From positions 558,001 to 622,000 of the forward strand of contig NZ_FMTP01000003.1 of assembly GCF_900100155.1 (NCBI RefSeq): a stretch of DNA of 64,000 bases. Direction: 5' to 3'. The stretch comes from Ancylobacter rudongensis (lineage in GTDB: Bacteria > Pseudomonadota > Alphaproteobacteria > Rhizobiales > Xanthobacteraceae). Made by a program: the position numbers and the translations under genes. The notes under the pieces were generated by a model. It was not told the DNA's origin. It saw only the letters and a list, made by a program, of their open reading frames with translations, and did no database searches. Shown here in pieces: positions 31,671-40,230 of the stretch; within the stretch, counting starts at the first letter, position 1, and the number at the start of each line of letters is the position of its first letter.

Positions 31671-33002
31671 ATGGCGTTGCGTAGAAACATGGTGCTTGGC
31701 GGCCTGTTCGAGGCCAATGGCTATCACTCCTCCGCCTGGCTGTTGCCGGGCGCGCAGGACAAGGCGCCGACGGATGTCGATTACTTCCGGCGCATCATCC
31801 AGATCGCCGAAGCCGGCCTGCTTGATTTCTTCTTCCTCGCCGACACGCCGGCCGCGCGGACCGAGAACCTCGACGCCTGGACCCGAGGTCCGCTCTACAT
31901 GAACATGCTGGAGCCGATTACCCTGCTCTCCGCTCTTGCCGGGACCACCGCCCATATCGGGTTAGGGGCCACCGCCTCCACCAGCTTCTACGAGCCCTTT
32001 AACGTCGCCCGGCTGTTCGCCTCGCTCGATCACATCAGCCATGGGCGGGCGGCGTGGAATGTCGTAACTTCTGCCAACGACTTCGCCGCGCGCAATTTCG
32101 GCCTCGACAGGCTGCCCCCGCACGATCGCCGCTACGCCAGGGCGCGCGAATTCCTCCATGTGGTACGCGGGTTGTGGGACACATGGGAGGACGACGCCTT
32201 CATCTACGACAAGGCGAATGCCCGCATGTTCGAGCCGTCGAAGTTCCATGTGCTCGACCACCAGGGCGAGTTCTTCAAGGTTCATGGCGCCCTCAACATG
32301 GCGCGCCCGCCGCAGGGCAGCCCGGTGATCTTCCAGGCCGGTGCCTCGGAGACCGGCAAGGCCTTCGCCGCCGAGACGGCGGAAGTGGTGTTCGGCACCG
32401 GCGCGACCATGGAGGAAGCCCTCGCCTTCTACCGCGATCTCAAGGGTCGTATGCCGGCTTATAATCGTCATCCGGACGCGCTGAAGATCCTCTCCGGCGT
32501 CTCCATCGTCGTCGGCGACAGCGAGGCGCACGCGCGGGAGAAATGGGCCTCCTGGCAGGACAAGGTCCATATCGACATCGGCCTGCTCTATCTGAAGACC
32601 GACCTTGAGACCGATCTGTCGGACCTGCCGCTGGACGAGCCGGTGCCGCCGCACCGGGTGCCGGCCACCTCGAACCACCATCAGGTCTATTTCCAGGAGA
32701 TCGCCGGCCTCATCCATCAGGGACTGACGCTGCGCGAGGTGTGCCGGCGCTATAACCGCAGCAAGGCGATCTTCTTCGGCGACGCCGCTCAGGTCGCCGA
32801 CCAGATGCAGGCCTGGGTCGAGGCCGGCGCCTGCGACGGCTTCATGATCGCCTTTCCGGTGCTGCCGGACAGTCTTGTCGAGTTCACCACGCAGGTGGTG
32901 CCGGAGCTGCAGCGGCGCGGCCTGTTCCGCACCGCCTATCAGGGCACGACCCTGCGCGACAATCTCGGCCTCAGGCGCCCCGCCAGCCGGCATGCCCGGT
33001 GA
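31671..33002 (+). CDS. Flavin-dependent monooxygenase, NtaA/DmoA-like (third, divergent)
   Basis: 443 residues, full length. It is from the same LLM subfamily but only distantly similar to the two 436-residue copies: LGGLFEANGYHSSAW, FFFLADTPAARTENLD, LDHISHGRAAWNVVTSANDFAARNFG, and PQGSPVIFQAGASETGKAFAA, the flavin-phosphate loop. Substrates in this branch include nitrilotriacetate, dimethyl sulfide and sulfones. It follows the LuxR gene by 49 bp and is probably co-transcribed. The GC-rich inverted repeat GGGCGG/CCGCCC at 33003-33019 follows its stop. Its presence suggests that the pathway has more than one oxidation step or substrate. Confidence 0.92.
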   Translation: MALRRNMVLGGLFEANGYHSSAWLLPGAQDKAPTDVDYFRRIIQIAEAGLLDFFFLADTPAARTENLDAWTRGPLYMNMLEPITLLSALAGTTAHIGLGATASTSFYEPFNVARLFASLDHISHGRAAWNVVTSANDFAARNFGLDRLPPHDRRYARAREFLHVVRGLWDTWEDDAFIYDKANARMFEPSKFHVLDHQGEFFKVHGALNMARPPQGSPVIFQAGASETGKAFAAETAEVVFGTGATMEEALAFYRDLKGRMPAYNRHPDALKILSGVSIVVGDSEAHAREKWASWQDKVHIDIGLLYLKTDLETDLSDLPLDEPVPPHRVPATSNHHQVYFQEIAGLIHQGLTLREVCRRYNRSKAIFFGDAAQVADQMQAWVEAGACDGFMIAFPVLPDSLVEFTTQVVPELQRRGLFRTAYQGTTLRDNLGLRRPASRHAR

Positions 33003-33045
33003 GGGCGGGCCGGCCGCCCGTCGGGCGCCTGCTCTCTTCATGTTA

Positions 33046-33062
33046 TTTGGAAAATCTATAAA
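33046..33062. promoter_or_regulatory. AT-rich promoter region with a weak Irr-box-like element
   Basis: A sudden AT-rich patch (33038-33092) precedes the second sigma gene. It contains TTTGGAA, a perfect half of the iron-control element, followed by a poorer second half (13 of 17 overall). GGAAAA also resembles the FecI-type -35. Suggestive only. Confidence 0.3.
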
Positions 33063-33105
33063 CTATTGAGTTTGCATTGTTTTTTTGTTCGCGTTAAGGC
33101 GGGGC

Positions 33106-33636
33106 ATGGGTTCTGTCTCTACCTCGTCGGCTGAACTGGACAGCCTGTTCCGGGAGTATCACCGGGAACTGGCGACATTTGCCTATCGCAAGCTGCACGA
33201 CCGGGAGGCCGCGTCCGATCTCGTGCAGGATGCGTTCGTTCGGTACATCGCCCATGTGCGGCAGACGGAGATGGCGGCCGAGAGCCCGCGCTTCTTCCTC
33301 TGGCGCATTGCCAGCAACCTCCTGCTCGATCTTGCCCGCCGCGAGCGGCGGCGCGGTCAGATGGTTGCCCTTGATGCCGTCGCGCCGCACGAGCTGTCGG
33401 ACAACGCGCCGTCGGCCGAGCGACGCCTCTCGGCGCGTCAGGAGTACCGGGCGCTGCGGCAGGCGCTCGACGAACTGCCGGCCAAGGCCCGGACCGCGCT
33501 GCTGCTCAACCGGGTCGAGCGTCTCACCCATGCGCAGATCGCCATCCGGCTCGGCGTCTCGCCGAGCATGGTCAACAAGTATATTTCGCGGGCGCTCGGC
33601 CATTGCCTCGCGCGGCTCAGTGAAGCCGGCTTCTAG
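33106..33636 (+). CDS. FecI-like ECF sigma factor (second cassette)
   Basis: 176 residues from the ATG at 33106, preceded by AAGGCGGGG. A TTG seven codons earlier is less convincing. Region 2 is LFREYHRELATFAYRKLHDREAASDLVQDAFVRYI with IASNLLLDLARRERRR. Region 4 is LRQALDELPAKARTALLLNRVERLTHAQIAIRLGVSPSMVNKYISRAL. It is expected to transcribe the receptor gene at 34754 when released by FecR. Gene order is sigma, FecR, receptor, mirroring the cassette at 9593-14750 on the other strand. Sequence similarity to that sigma factor is only general, so this is not a recent tandem duplicate. Confidence 0.92.
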   Translation: MGSVSTSSAELDSLFREYHRELATFAYRKLHDREAASDLVQDAFVRYIAHVRQTEMAAESPRFFLWRIASNLLLDLARRERRRGQMVALDAVAPHELSDNAPSAERRLSARQEYRALRQALDELPAKARTALLLNRVERLTHAQIAIRLGVSPSMVNKYISRALGHCLARLSEAGF

Positions 33637-33701
33637 AAAAGCGCCAGACCCAGTGTCATGAAGGCACCCTCGCACGTCTTTATCGTCATGGATGGTCTCC
33701 C

Positions 33702-34631
33702 ATGAGGCGCAGGGCGCGTGCTGCCACCACCAACGACCCGCTGACGGAGCGCGCGCTTTCCTGGCTGGTCCGTCTGCATTCGGGCAGCGAGACGGAGCAG
33801 GACTGGCTCGCCTATCACGAGTGGAAGATGGCGCATCCGAGCCATGCCGAGGCCGCCGCGCGTGCGGAACATGTCTGGAGCCGCCTCGGCCCGGCCTTGA
33901 AGCCGCCGCCCCGGCCTGGATGGAAGGCGGCGGGCGCGCTGGTGCTGGTCGTTGCTCTCGCCGGCGCGGGTGCGTCCGGATCCTTCTCCAGCTGGTTTGC
34001 CGATCAGGCCACGTCGGTGGGGGAAATCCGCACCGTCACGCTCGACGACGGGTCTTCCGTGGTCATGGATTCCGCGACCAGCCTTGATGTCGATTTCGGC
34101 GGTAGCCAGCGGCGTATCCGCGTGCTGGACGGCCAGGTCTTCGTCACCGTCGCCGCCGACGCCTCGCGCCCCTTCCTCGTCGATGCGGGCGAGGGCGAGG
34201 TGCGGGCGCTCGGCACCGCCTTCAACATACGCCGGGACGGCGCCCGCACGGATGTGAGCGTCACCCAGCATGCCGTCCGCGTCTCGCTGGAGTCGGCAGG
34301 CAGTGTCGAGGTCCGCGAGGGACAGGGTGTCGACTTCGCCCCGGCGACGGGGCTTAGCGCCCCGCGCGCGGTCGATATCGAGCAGGTGACGGCGTGGCGG
34401 AAGGGCGAAATCCTGTTCGATGGCCGCCCGCTCGGCGAGGTCGTCAATGAAATGGGGCGGTACCGGCGCGGCACCGTCTTCTTCATCGACGATAAACTCA
34501 AGCAACTTCCCGTCACCGGCATCTTCTCGACCCATGATACCGATGATTTCTTCCTGGCGCTTGAGCAGACATTGCCGGTGCGTGTCACGCGCCTGCCCTA
34601 TCTCATCTTGATCGGGCCCGTGTCTGAATAG
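33702..34631 (+). CDS. FecR-family anti-sigma / signal-transducing protein (second cassette)
   Basis: 309 residues. The cytoplasmic N-terminus (ALSWLVRLHSGSETEQDWLAYHEWKMAHPSHAEAAARAEHVW) is the DUF4880 sigma-contact region. A single helix (AAGALVLVVALAGAGASGSF) follows, then the periplasmic FecR domain (VTLDDGSSVVMDSATSLDVDF, GEVRALGTAFNIRR) and the C-terminal STN-like part (GRPLGEVVNEMGRYRRGTVFFID) that contacts the receptor. The ATG at 33702 is 66 bp after the sigma stop. The receptor gene follows 122 bp downstream. Role: relays receptor occupancy to the sigma factor. Confidence 0.92.
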   Translation: MRRRARAATTNDPLTERALSWLVRLHSGSETEQDWLAYHEWKMAHPSHAEAAARAEHVWSRLGPALKPPPRPGWKAAGALVLVVALAGAGASGSFSSWFADQATSVGEIRTVTLDDGSSVVMDSATSLDVDFGGSQRRIRVLDGQVFVTVAADASRPFLVDAGEGEVRALGTAFNIRRDGARTDVSVTQHAVRVSLESAGSVEVREGQGVDFAPATGLSAPRAVDIEQVTAWRKGEILFDGRPLGEVVNEMGRYRRGTVFFIDDKLKQLPVTGIFSTHDTDDFFLALEQTLPVRVTRLPYLILIGPVSE

Positions 34632-34753
34632 GGAGCCGCCGCAGAATTAGAGTAATTACGATCTTTCGTGCCGTGCTGTCAGGTTTTGCGTGAGCCGCGT
34701 CTTTCCCCGTTGAGGCCCCGGAAGGGGCAGGGCTCGAGGCAGGGGAAACCAGG

Positions 34754-37700
34754 ATGAGGCGCGACGGCAGGGGCATTTTCCGCAAGGCGCGCCTGGCGCT
34801 TTTTCTCGGATCCACGGCCTTGGCGACGGCGGGCCATGGGGCCCCGGCAATCGCCCAGCAGCAGGTTTCCTACAACATCCCGGCGGGAAGCCTCGGCCTC
34901 GCGCTCACCACCTGGGCGCGTGCCTCGGGCATGAAGTTCCTCGCCTCCTCGCAGGTGCTGAGCGGGCAGCGCACGCAGGGGCTTTCGGGCAGCTACGCTC
35001 CCCACCAGGCGCTTGACGCGCTGCTGCGGGGAACCAACCTCGCCTACAATATCAGCGGCTCCACCGCGACGATCAGCGACCCCGGCCAAAGTGGAGCCGG
35101 GAGCGGCGCTTCCGACGACGTCGTCGTGCTGGACGTCATCACCGTGTCCGATGCCGGCAATCCGGTCTACCGGCCATTCGAGACGGCGGCGCCGGTGGCC
35201 TATATCTCGCAGGAGACCATTGAGCGTTTTCGCGGCAGCAGCCCGGCCGATATTTTCCGTGGCACGCCGGGCGTGATGTCGGGCGAGGCGCGCAATGGTG
35301 CCGGCGCCATTGATGTCAACATCCGCGGCATGCAGGGCTTCGGCCGTGTCGCCACCACGATCGACGGCGCCGAGAACGGCGTCACTGTCTATCAGGGCTA
35401 TCAGGGCCTCTCGAACCGGACCTATGTCGACCCCGATCTGCTGGCCGGCATCGAGATCACCAAGGGATCGGACGTCGCCTCGCGCGGCATCGCCGGCACG
35501 GTGACGATGCGTACGCTCGACGCCGGCGACATCGTCAAGCCGGGCGAAACCTGGGGCGTGCGCGTCAAGGGCGAGTTCGGCACCAACTCGGCGGAGCCTG
35601 AGGCGGGCGCGAAGGGGGGCTATCTCTGGCCGTCCACGCCGTGGTCCGCTCCCGTCGCGGTGCCCTCCGCCTCCGGCATGGACCGGCCCGGCCCCTTCGA
35701 CCCCAGGAACGGCTCGGCCAGTTTCGCGGCGGGCGTGAAGGAGGAAAACTACGATCTCTTCGCGGCCTATGCTTATCGCAACCGTGGCAATTACTTCGCC
35801 GGCACGAACGGACCGGGGGCCAGCCCGGTCAATACCGGGCCGAAATCCGTCTGCGGCACCTATGTCTGCACCGACTGGCCAAGCTATGTCGACAATACGG
35901 GTCTCACCAATTACCGCGCCGGCGAGGAGGTGCTGAACACGCAGCTTGAAACGGAATCCTGGATCACCAAGGCAACCGTGCGGTTCGGCGACGGCCACAG
36001 CCTGCAGGCGGGCTATACGGGCTATCGCGCCGAGGCCGGCGACCTGCTGGCCTCGCGCTTCACCGGCGAACGCGGCCAGCCCAGGCAGCAGAACCAGTCG
36101 GCCGGCACGACCGTCGATACCGGCACGCTGCGCTATCGCTGGAACCCCGAGGACAACGACCTGATCGACCTCAAGTCCAACCTGTGGACGACGCGGCTGG
36201 AACTGCGCAATCCGAGGCGGGGCTCGACCATACCCACGCCGGAATCGATCGGCCTGCCGGCCGGCTACCGCACCGGCTCGGACACGGTGATGTGGGGCGC
36301 CGACGCGACCAACACCGCGCATCTCGGTTTTGAGCAGTACGGCGCGCTCGATCTCACCAGCGGCGTGTCCTATCTCAGCGAGGATACGCGGCCGAGCGGC
36401 TATTCCCAGGCCCTGGAAGGCTGGCTCAACCTGCGCGACGCCCAGCGCGAGGAAGCGGCGGTGTTCAGCAAGGTGGCCTACCAGCCACTCGACTGGCTGA
36501 CGCTCAATGCCGGCCTGCGCTATTCGCATTACTGGTCCGACGACCGCTCCACCAATTCCAACAGCTCCTATGTGAACCCGGAGCCGCAGCGCGACGAAGG
36601 CGGCTTCAGCCCGTCGGTCGGCGTGACGGTGGAGCCGGTCGACGGCGCGCAGTTCTATGTCAACTATTCGAATGCGCTGCGCTTCCCGAGCCTGTTCGAG
36701 GCCGGCTCCGCCTTCACCATCATTCCCAATCCCGATCTGAAGCCCGAGCGTTCCAGCAATTGGGAAGTCGGCGTCAACTATGTCAGGGACGGCCTCTTCG
36801 CGGCGGAAGACCAGGGAATGCTGAAGTTCAGCTATTTCAACTGGGACGTGAAGGACTATGTCACGCGCGAGTTCCGTGCCTTCCAGGGCGACGGGTATGA
36901 ATGGTACGGCATGCAGGTCTACAATATCGACCGGGCGAAGTTCGCGGGCCTCGAATTCTCCGCCCTCTATCAAAATGCCGGCTTCACCGCCGCATTCGGC
37001 GCGAATTACTATCTCGACATCGAATATTGCCGCACCGCCAACAATTGCGACAGCAAGACGCTTTATGGCGACTACGCCACCAACCAGGTGCCGCCGGAAT
37101 ATATGGTGAACCTGACCGTGTCGCAGAAATTCCTGGACGACGCGCTGACGCTGGGCGGGCAGGTCTCCTATATCGGCCCGCGCGCCATCGGCCACGGCCA
37201 GGTGACGGCGCAGGGCGCCGCCCAGTTCATCACGCAGATCAACTGGAAGCCCTATGTGCTGGTGGACCTGTTCGCCGAGTACAAGATCAACGATGACCTT
37301 ACGGCGAGCCTCCGCGTCGAGAATGTGACGGACGAGTATTATGTCGATCCGCTGGGGCTGGTGAATCAGCCCGGTCCGGGGCGCACCTTCTATGCCGGCC
37401 TGACCGGCCGATTTGGCGGCGACCAGAAGCCGCCCACGCTCATGCCGCCGCTCAGGAGCGCGGGGCAGGGGGTGGACTGGACCGGCCTTTATGCCGGCTT
37501 CCACGCCGGCGGGGTTCTGGCCCATATCGATGGCACCACCACGACACTGAACGGGCTGCCGAGCGCCATCGCCGCCACCGAATCCGCAGATCTCGATCTC
37601 GGCGACAACTATCTCTGGGGCGTTCAGGGCGGCTTCAACTACCAGCTGGCGAACGGTTTCGTATTCGGCATGGAAGCCGATGTCAGCAAGACCTATCTCA

Positions 37701-38320
37701 GCGGTTCGCAAAAGGCCTTGGCGACCGAAGGCGCGCTGGCCGGCACCGACATGCTGCAGGCGGAGACGCGCTACGACATCGACCTGATGGCGAGCCTGCG
37801 CGGCCGCATCGGCTATGCCTTCGACAACGGATTGTTCCTGTATGCGACCGGCGGCGCGGCGTTTGCCAGGGAGAACATGAAGCGCGACCAGTATATCTCG
37901 GCCGACGCCTGGGGGTCGGATTCCTACGGCACGTCCACCAAGATCTTCTCGACGGAAAGCGTGAAGATCGATCGCACCGGCTGGACGATCGGCGGCGGCG
38001 CCGAATACGCCATTAACGACCGCTGGTCGATCAAGGCCGACTACACCTTCACCCGCTTCGCGGCCAGGACGGCCACCTTCGCCAATGCGCGAGCGGGGGT
38101 TGGCAAGGACTATACGACGAGGGAACGGACCGGCACGACGATCGAGCCTCCAAACGAGTTCCTGTGCGAAATACTCGGCGGCGATTTCTGCCTGCCAACC
38201 GAAACCCCCGTTTACACCACCACCACCCATCCCGGCAGTTCCAGCATCGCAAATGGCCGCAGCGCCTCAGACTCGCTCGACCTGCACATGGTCAAGGTCG
38301 GCTTGAACTATCGCTTCTGA
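34754..38320 (+). CDS. TonB-dependent receptor with STN domain, fused to a C-terminal Omp25-like barrel (second copy)
   Basis: 1188 residues. Order: signal region (1-36, ending AIAQ), STN (~40-100, AGSLGLALTTWARASGMKFL), plug (~140-260, DVNIRGMQGFGRVATTIDGA), TonB-receptor barrel to ~890 (ending GRTFYAGLTGRF), a proline-rich linker, then from ~907 an Omp25-type domain (VDWTGLYAGFHAGGVLAHIDG) ending MVKVGLNYRF. The ALRFPSLFEAG...NPDLKPERSSNWEVG stretch fits haem-receptor FRAP/NPxL motifs. It has the same architecture as the protein at 9593-13015, with moderate similarity throughout. The ligand is unknown; iron or haem is the likeliest. FecI and FecR genes precede it in the same direction. Confidence 0.93.
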   Translation: MRRDGRGIFRKARLALFLGSTALATAGHGAPAIAQQQVSYNIPAGSLGLALTTWARASGMKFLASSQVLSGQRTQGLSGSYAPHQALDALLRGTNLAYNISGSTATISDPGQSGAGSGASDDVVVLDVITVSDAGNPVYRPFETAAPVAYISQETIERFRGSSPADIFRGTPGVMSGEARNGAGAIDVNIRGMQGFGRVATTIDGAENGVTVYQGYQGLSNRTYVDPDLLAGIEITKGSDVASRGIAGTVTMRTLDAGDIVKPGETWGVRVKGEFGTNSAEPEAGAKGGYLWPSTPWSAPVAVPSASGMDRPGPFDPRNGSASFAAGVKEENYDLFAAYAYRNRGNYFAGTNGPGASPVNTGPKSVCGTYVCTDWPSYVDNTGLTNYRAGEEVLNTQLETESWITKATVRFGDGHSLQAGYTGYRAEAGDLLASRFTGERGQPRQQNQSAGTTVDTGTLRYRWNPEDNDLIDLKSNLWTTRLELRNPRRGSTIPTPESIGLPAGYRTGSDTVMWGADATNTAHLGFEQYGALDLTSGVSYLSEDTRPSGYSQALEGWLNLRDAQREEAAVFSKVAYQPLDWLTLNAGLRYSHYWSDDRSTNSNSSYVNPEPQRDEGGFSPSVGVTVEPVDGAQFYVNYSNALRFPSLFEAGSAFTIIPNPDLKPERSSNWEVGVNYVRDGLFAAEDQGMLKFSYFNWDVKDYVTREFRAFQGDGYEWYGMQVYNIDRAKFAGLEFSALYQNAGFTAAFGANYYLDIEYCRTANNCDSKTLYGDYATNQVPPEYMVNLTVSQKFLDDALTLGGQVSYIGPRAIGHGQVTAQGAAQFITQINWKPYVLVDLFAEYKINDDLTASLRVENVTDEYYVDPLGLVNQPGPGRTFYAGLTGRFGGDQKPPTLMPPLRSAGQGVDWTGLYAGFHAGGVLAHIDGTTTTLNGLPSAIAATESADLDLGDNYLWGVQGGFNYQLANGFVFGMEADVSKTYLSGSQKALATEGALAGTDMLQAETRYDIDLMASLRGRIGYAFDNGLFLYATGGAAFARENMKRDQYISADAWGSDSYGTSTKIFSTESVKIDRTGWTIGGGAEYAINDRWSIKADYTFTRFAARTATFANARAGVGKDYTTRERTGTTIEPPNEFLCEILGGDFCLPTETPVYTTTTHPGSSSIANGRSASDSLDLHMVKVGLNYRF

Positions 38321-38844
38321 GCGAGCGAGGCGGCACGGCGGATTGGCCATCCGAATGCGGTCCGCCGCGCGAGGCGTGTTGAGGGTGTTCTCGCTGATCC
38401 CGGCCCCTCCGAGCGCGGGTGTTTGAAGGCGAGGCGGCCCCGCCATGTGAGGGGGTGAGCTTCGTCGGGCACCACACCCGCGCCTGCCGCGCCGACGGCC
38501 CTTGGGCAAGCCCCGGATTCATACGTTCGGCAGAGATGGCTGGTTCGGGATCTTGAAGTCGCTTCCGCCCCGCGTCAGGCTGAGTCCTGCGGGCGGCGGA
38601 AAAGCAGGGCGGCGCGGCATCGCGAGGCCGGTAAACTGCGTAGCGTGGCGCAAGGCAAACTCGGCAGATCCCTGCCCAGCGGCAACCTGACTGTCGATTT
38701 CTGTGTGGTGCCGCCACTGCGTCATCGCCGCCTTCGCTGTCACAAACTGAAACAGGGGCGAGACACGCGGGCGAGGTCAGGCAACTATCAAGGTCGGCGG
38801 ACAAACAGACGCTGCCTTCGGGCGGCGCGCATCAGGGTTCCGCC
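38321..38844. other. 524-bp non-coding stretch
   Basis: No gene could be supported. Open frames on both strands have random-looking composition. The only clear structure is a long hairpin at 38563-38601. The promoter of the SH3 gene should be near the end of this stretch. Confidence 0.5.
38563..38601. other. Stable stem-loop in the intergenic region
   Basis: TTCCGCC pairs with GGCGGAA, and inside it CAGG pairs with CCTG around CTGAGT, giving a two-part stem. There is no T-tract on either strand. It could be a structured RNA or a remnant of a repeat element. Confidence 0.35.
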
Positions 38845-39519
38845 ATGCTCAGAACGCTTCTCTTCGCTGCCGCGCTCACCGTCGCTGCCGTATCGGCGGC
38901 GAGCGCCGCGACGACTTCTGTCGCCGTCACCAATGTCAATCTGCGCGCCGGCCCGTCGACGGTCTATCCCGCCATAACCGTGGTGCCGGCGGGCGCCGCC
39001 ATCACCACCTTCGGCTGCGTTGCCGGCTTTAGCTGGTGCGACATCGGCTTCGGACCTTATCGTGGATGGGTGGCGGCAGATTACATCCAAGTGGTCTATC
39101 GCGGGGCGCCGGTCGTGCTGACCGCGCCTGTGGCGCCAGCGGTTGGCATCGCCGTCGTGACGTTCAACCGCGCCTATTGGGACCGCTACTATGTCGCCTA
39201 TCCCTGGCACAGACACTGGGCGGCCTACCCGCCCTATGTCGCGCCGCGCGTGACGTCGGCCAGTCGCTCGGTCTCCTGCGCAGGCGGCGCCTGCGTCGGC
39301 GTCCGCGGCGCCACCGGAGTTTACGGCGGCGCGACGGGACAGACGCGCGTCTGCACCGGCGGGGCGTGCACCTCGACCCGGGTCACTGCCGGCCCGAATG
39401 GCGGCATGGCGGCGCGCACACGAAACTGCGCTGTTGGGCAGGGCTGCACGACCAATCGCGCGGTCGTCGGCCCCGGCGGCGGTGTGCACAGCGGCTCGCG
39501 CAGCTTCCAGCGGTGGTGA
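38845..39519 (+). CDS. Secreted SH3-domain protein
   Basis: 224 residues. A signal peptide (MLRTLLFAAALTVAAVSAASAA) is followed by a bacterial SH3 domain (~24-85: SVAVTNVNLRAGPSTVYPAI through GCVAGFSWCDIGFGPYRGWVAADYIQVVY). Next comes a Tyr/Trp-rich segment (WDRYYVAYPWHRHWAAYPPYV), common in alphaproteobacterial SH3 proteins. The last ~80 residues are a Gly/Thr/Cys-rich repeat region with four evenly spaced cysteine-containing units. SH3b domains usually bind peptidoglycan or other cell-wall parts. No catalytic domain is present. The gene ends before a strong bidirectional terminator shared with the convergent neighbour. Confidence 0.88.
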   Translation: MLRTLLFAAALTVAAVSAASAATTSVAVTNVNLRAGPSTVYPAITVVPAGAAITTFGCVAGFSWCDIGFGPYRGWVAADYIQVVYRGAPVVLTAPVAPAVGIAVVTFNRAYWDRYYVAYPWHRHWAAYPPYVAPRVTSASRSVSCAGGACVGVRGATGVYGGATGQTRVCTGGACTSTRVTAGPNGGMAARTRNCAVGQGCTTNRAVVGPGGGVHSGSRSFQRW

Positions 39520-39532
39520 TCGGACGTCACCC

Positions 39533-39576
39533 GATAAAGAAGGCCGGGAGCCTGCGCTCCCGGCCTTCTTCTTATC
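39533..39576. terminator. Bidirectional rho-independent terminator
   Basis: GAAGGCCGGGAG and CTCCCGGCCTTC form a perfect 12-bp stem with loop CCTGCG, extended by further A/T pairs (GATAAA against TTCTTATC). T-rich sequence follows the stem on the plus strand (TTCTTAT), and AAAGA on the left gives T's on the minus strand. It separates the convergent SH3 and Spy-like genes. Confidence 0.85.
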
Positions 39577-39588
39577 CGCGCGTGACCG

Positions 39589-40146
39589 TCAGAGCGGCAT
39601 GCCAGGCGCCTCGCTGCGGCGCCATTCCAAGAAACGGACGATTCGCTCGACCAACGTCGTCTGCATCTGCTTGGCCATGCTCATCTGTTCGGGCGTCAGC
39701 GCCGTCTTGAGTGTGGAGACCGCGTCCTGCAAAGCGCGGGCCTTCTCCGCCCTCTCGATGGCGGCGATGGCGATGTCTTGCGCGAGGTCGAAAGCCTGTG
39801 CCTCGGCGCGCTGCTTCTCCTGCGTCCAGCGCCCGAGCCGCTCGCCTGAGGGCAGAAGCGCGATGAGCGCCGTTGTGTAGCCGCGCCAGGCATCCATCTG
39901 GTCGCTCCGGATGCCGAGCGCGGTTTCCTGCGCCGAGAGCAACAGGCCGGCAATGAGCCGAACGGAAGTCGGATCGTAGGCCGGTCCCGGCTCGCTCACG
40001 AACGGCTCCGGCTCGCATGCCCAGGGCCCGGCGGGCCCTGTCAGTTCCCGCGCGCTCCCGAGTGTGGGTATGACGGCGGCGAGGCCGAGGACGGCCGCTC
40101 CCCCGGCTAGGCGTGTGGTCAGTCTGGTCGGGAATGTGGCTCTCAT
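39589..40146 (-). CDS. Spy/CpxP-like LTxxQ-motif periplasmic protein
   Basis: 185 residues from the ATG at 40146. The signal peptide includes LAGGAAVLGLAAVIPTLGSA. The mature protein is helix-rich, with an LTPEQMSMAKQMQTTL segment, the LTxxQ motif of Spy/CpxP chaperones, near the C-terminus. Spy-like proteins act as periplasmic chaperones and feed back on two-component sensors. It follows the kinase and regulator genes (41568-42287 and 40231-41556) on the same strand after an 84-bp gap, so it is likely both a target and a modulator of that system. Confidence 0.8.
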   Translation of the reverse strand: MRATFPTRLTTRLAGGAAVLGLAAVIPTLGSARELTGPAGPWACEPEPFVSEPGPAYDPTSVRLIAGLLLSAQETALGIRSDQMDAWRGYTTALIALLPSGERLGRWTQEKQRAEAQAFDLAQDIAIAAIERAEKARALQDAVSTLKTALTPEQMSMAKQMQTTLVERIVRFLEWRRSEAPGMPL

Positions 40147-40230
40147 GGCGTCAAGTCCTTTGCCGTTGATGAGGCGGCAAGGGTGAGCGGCCAAGGTATC
40201 GCCGCTCGAACCGCGGCATGTCGATTTGTA

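Noticed and set aside
34679-38230. Minus-strand open frame of 1183 codons opposite the second receptor
   Set aside because: It lies exactly antisense to a well-supported receptor gene and shows no domain. Long antisense frames are expected in GC-rich DNA.
38292-38804. Minus-strand open frame of 170 codons in the gap after the second receptor
   Set aside because: No start signal, no domain, and Arg/Ser/Pro-rich random-looking composition.
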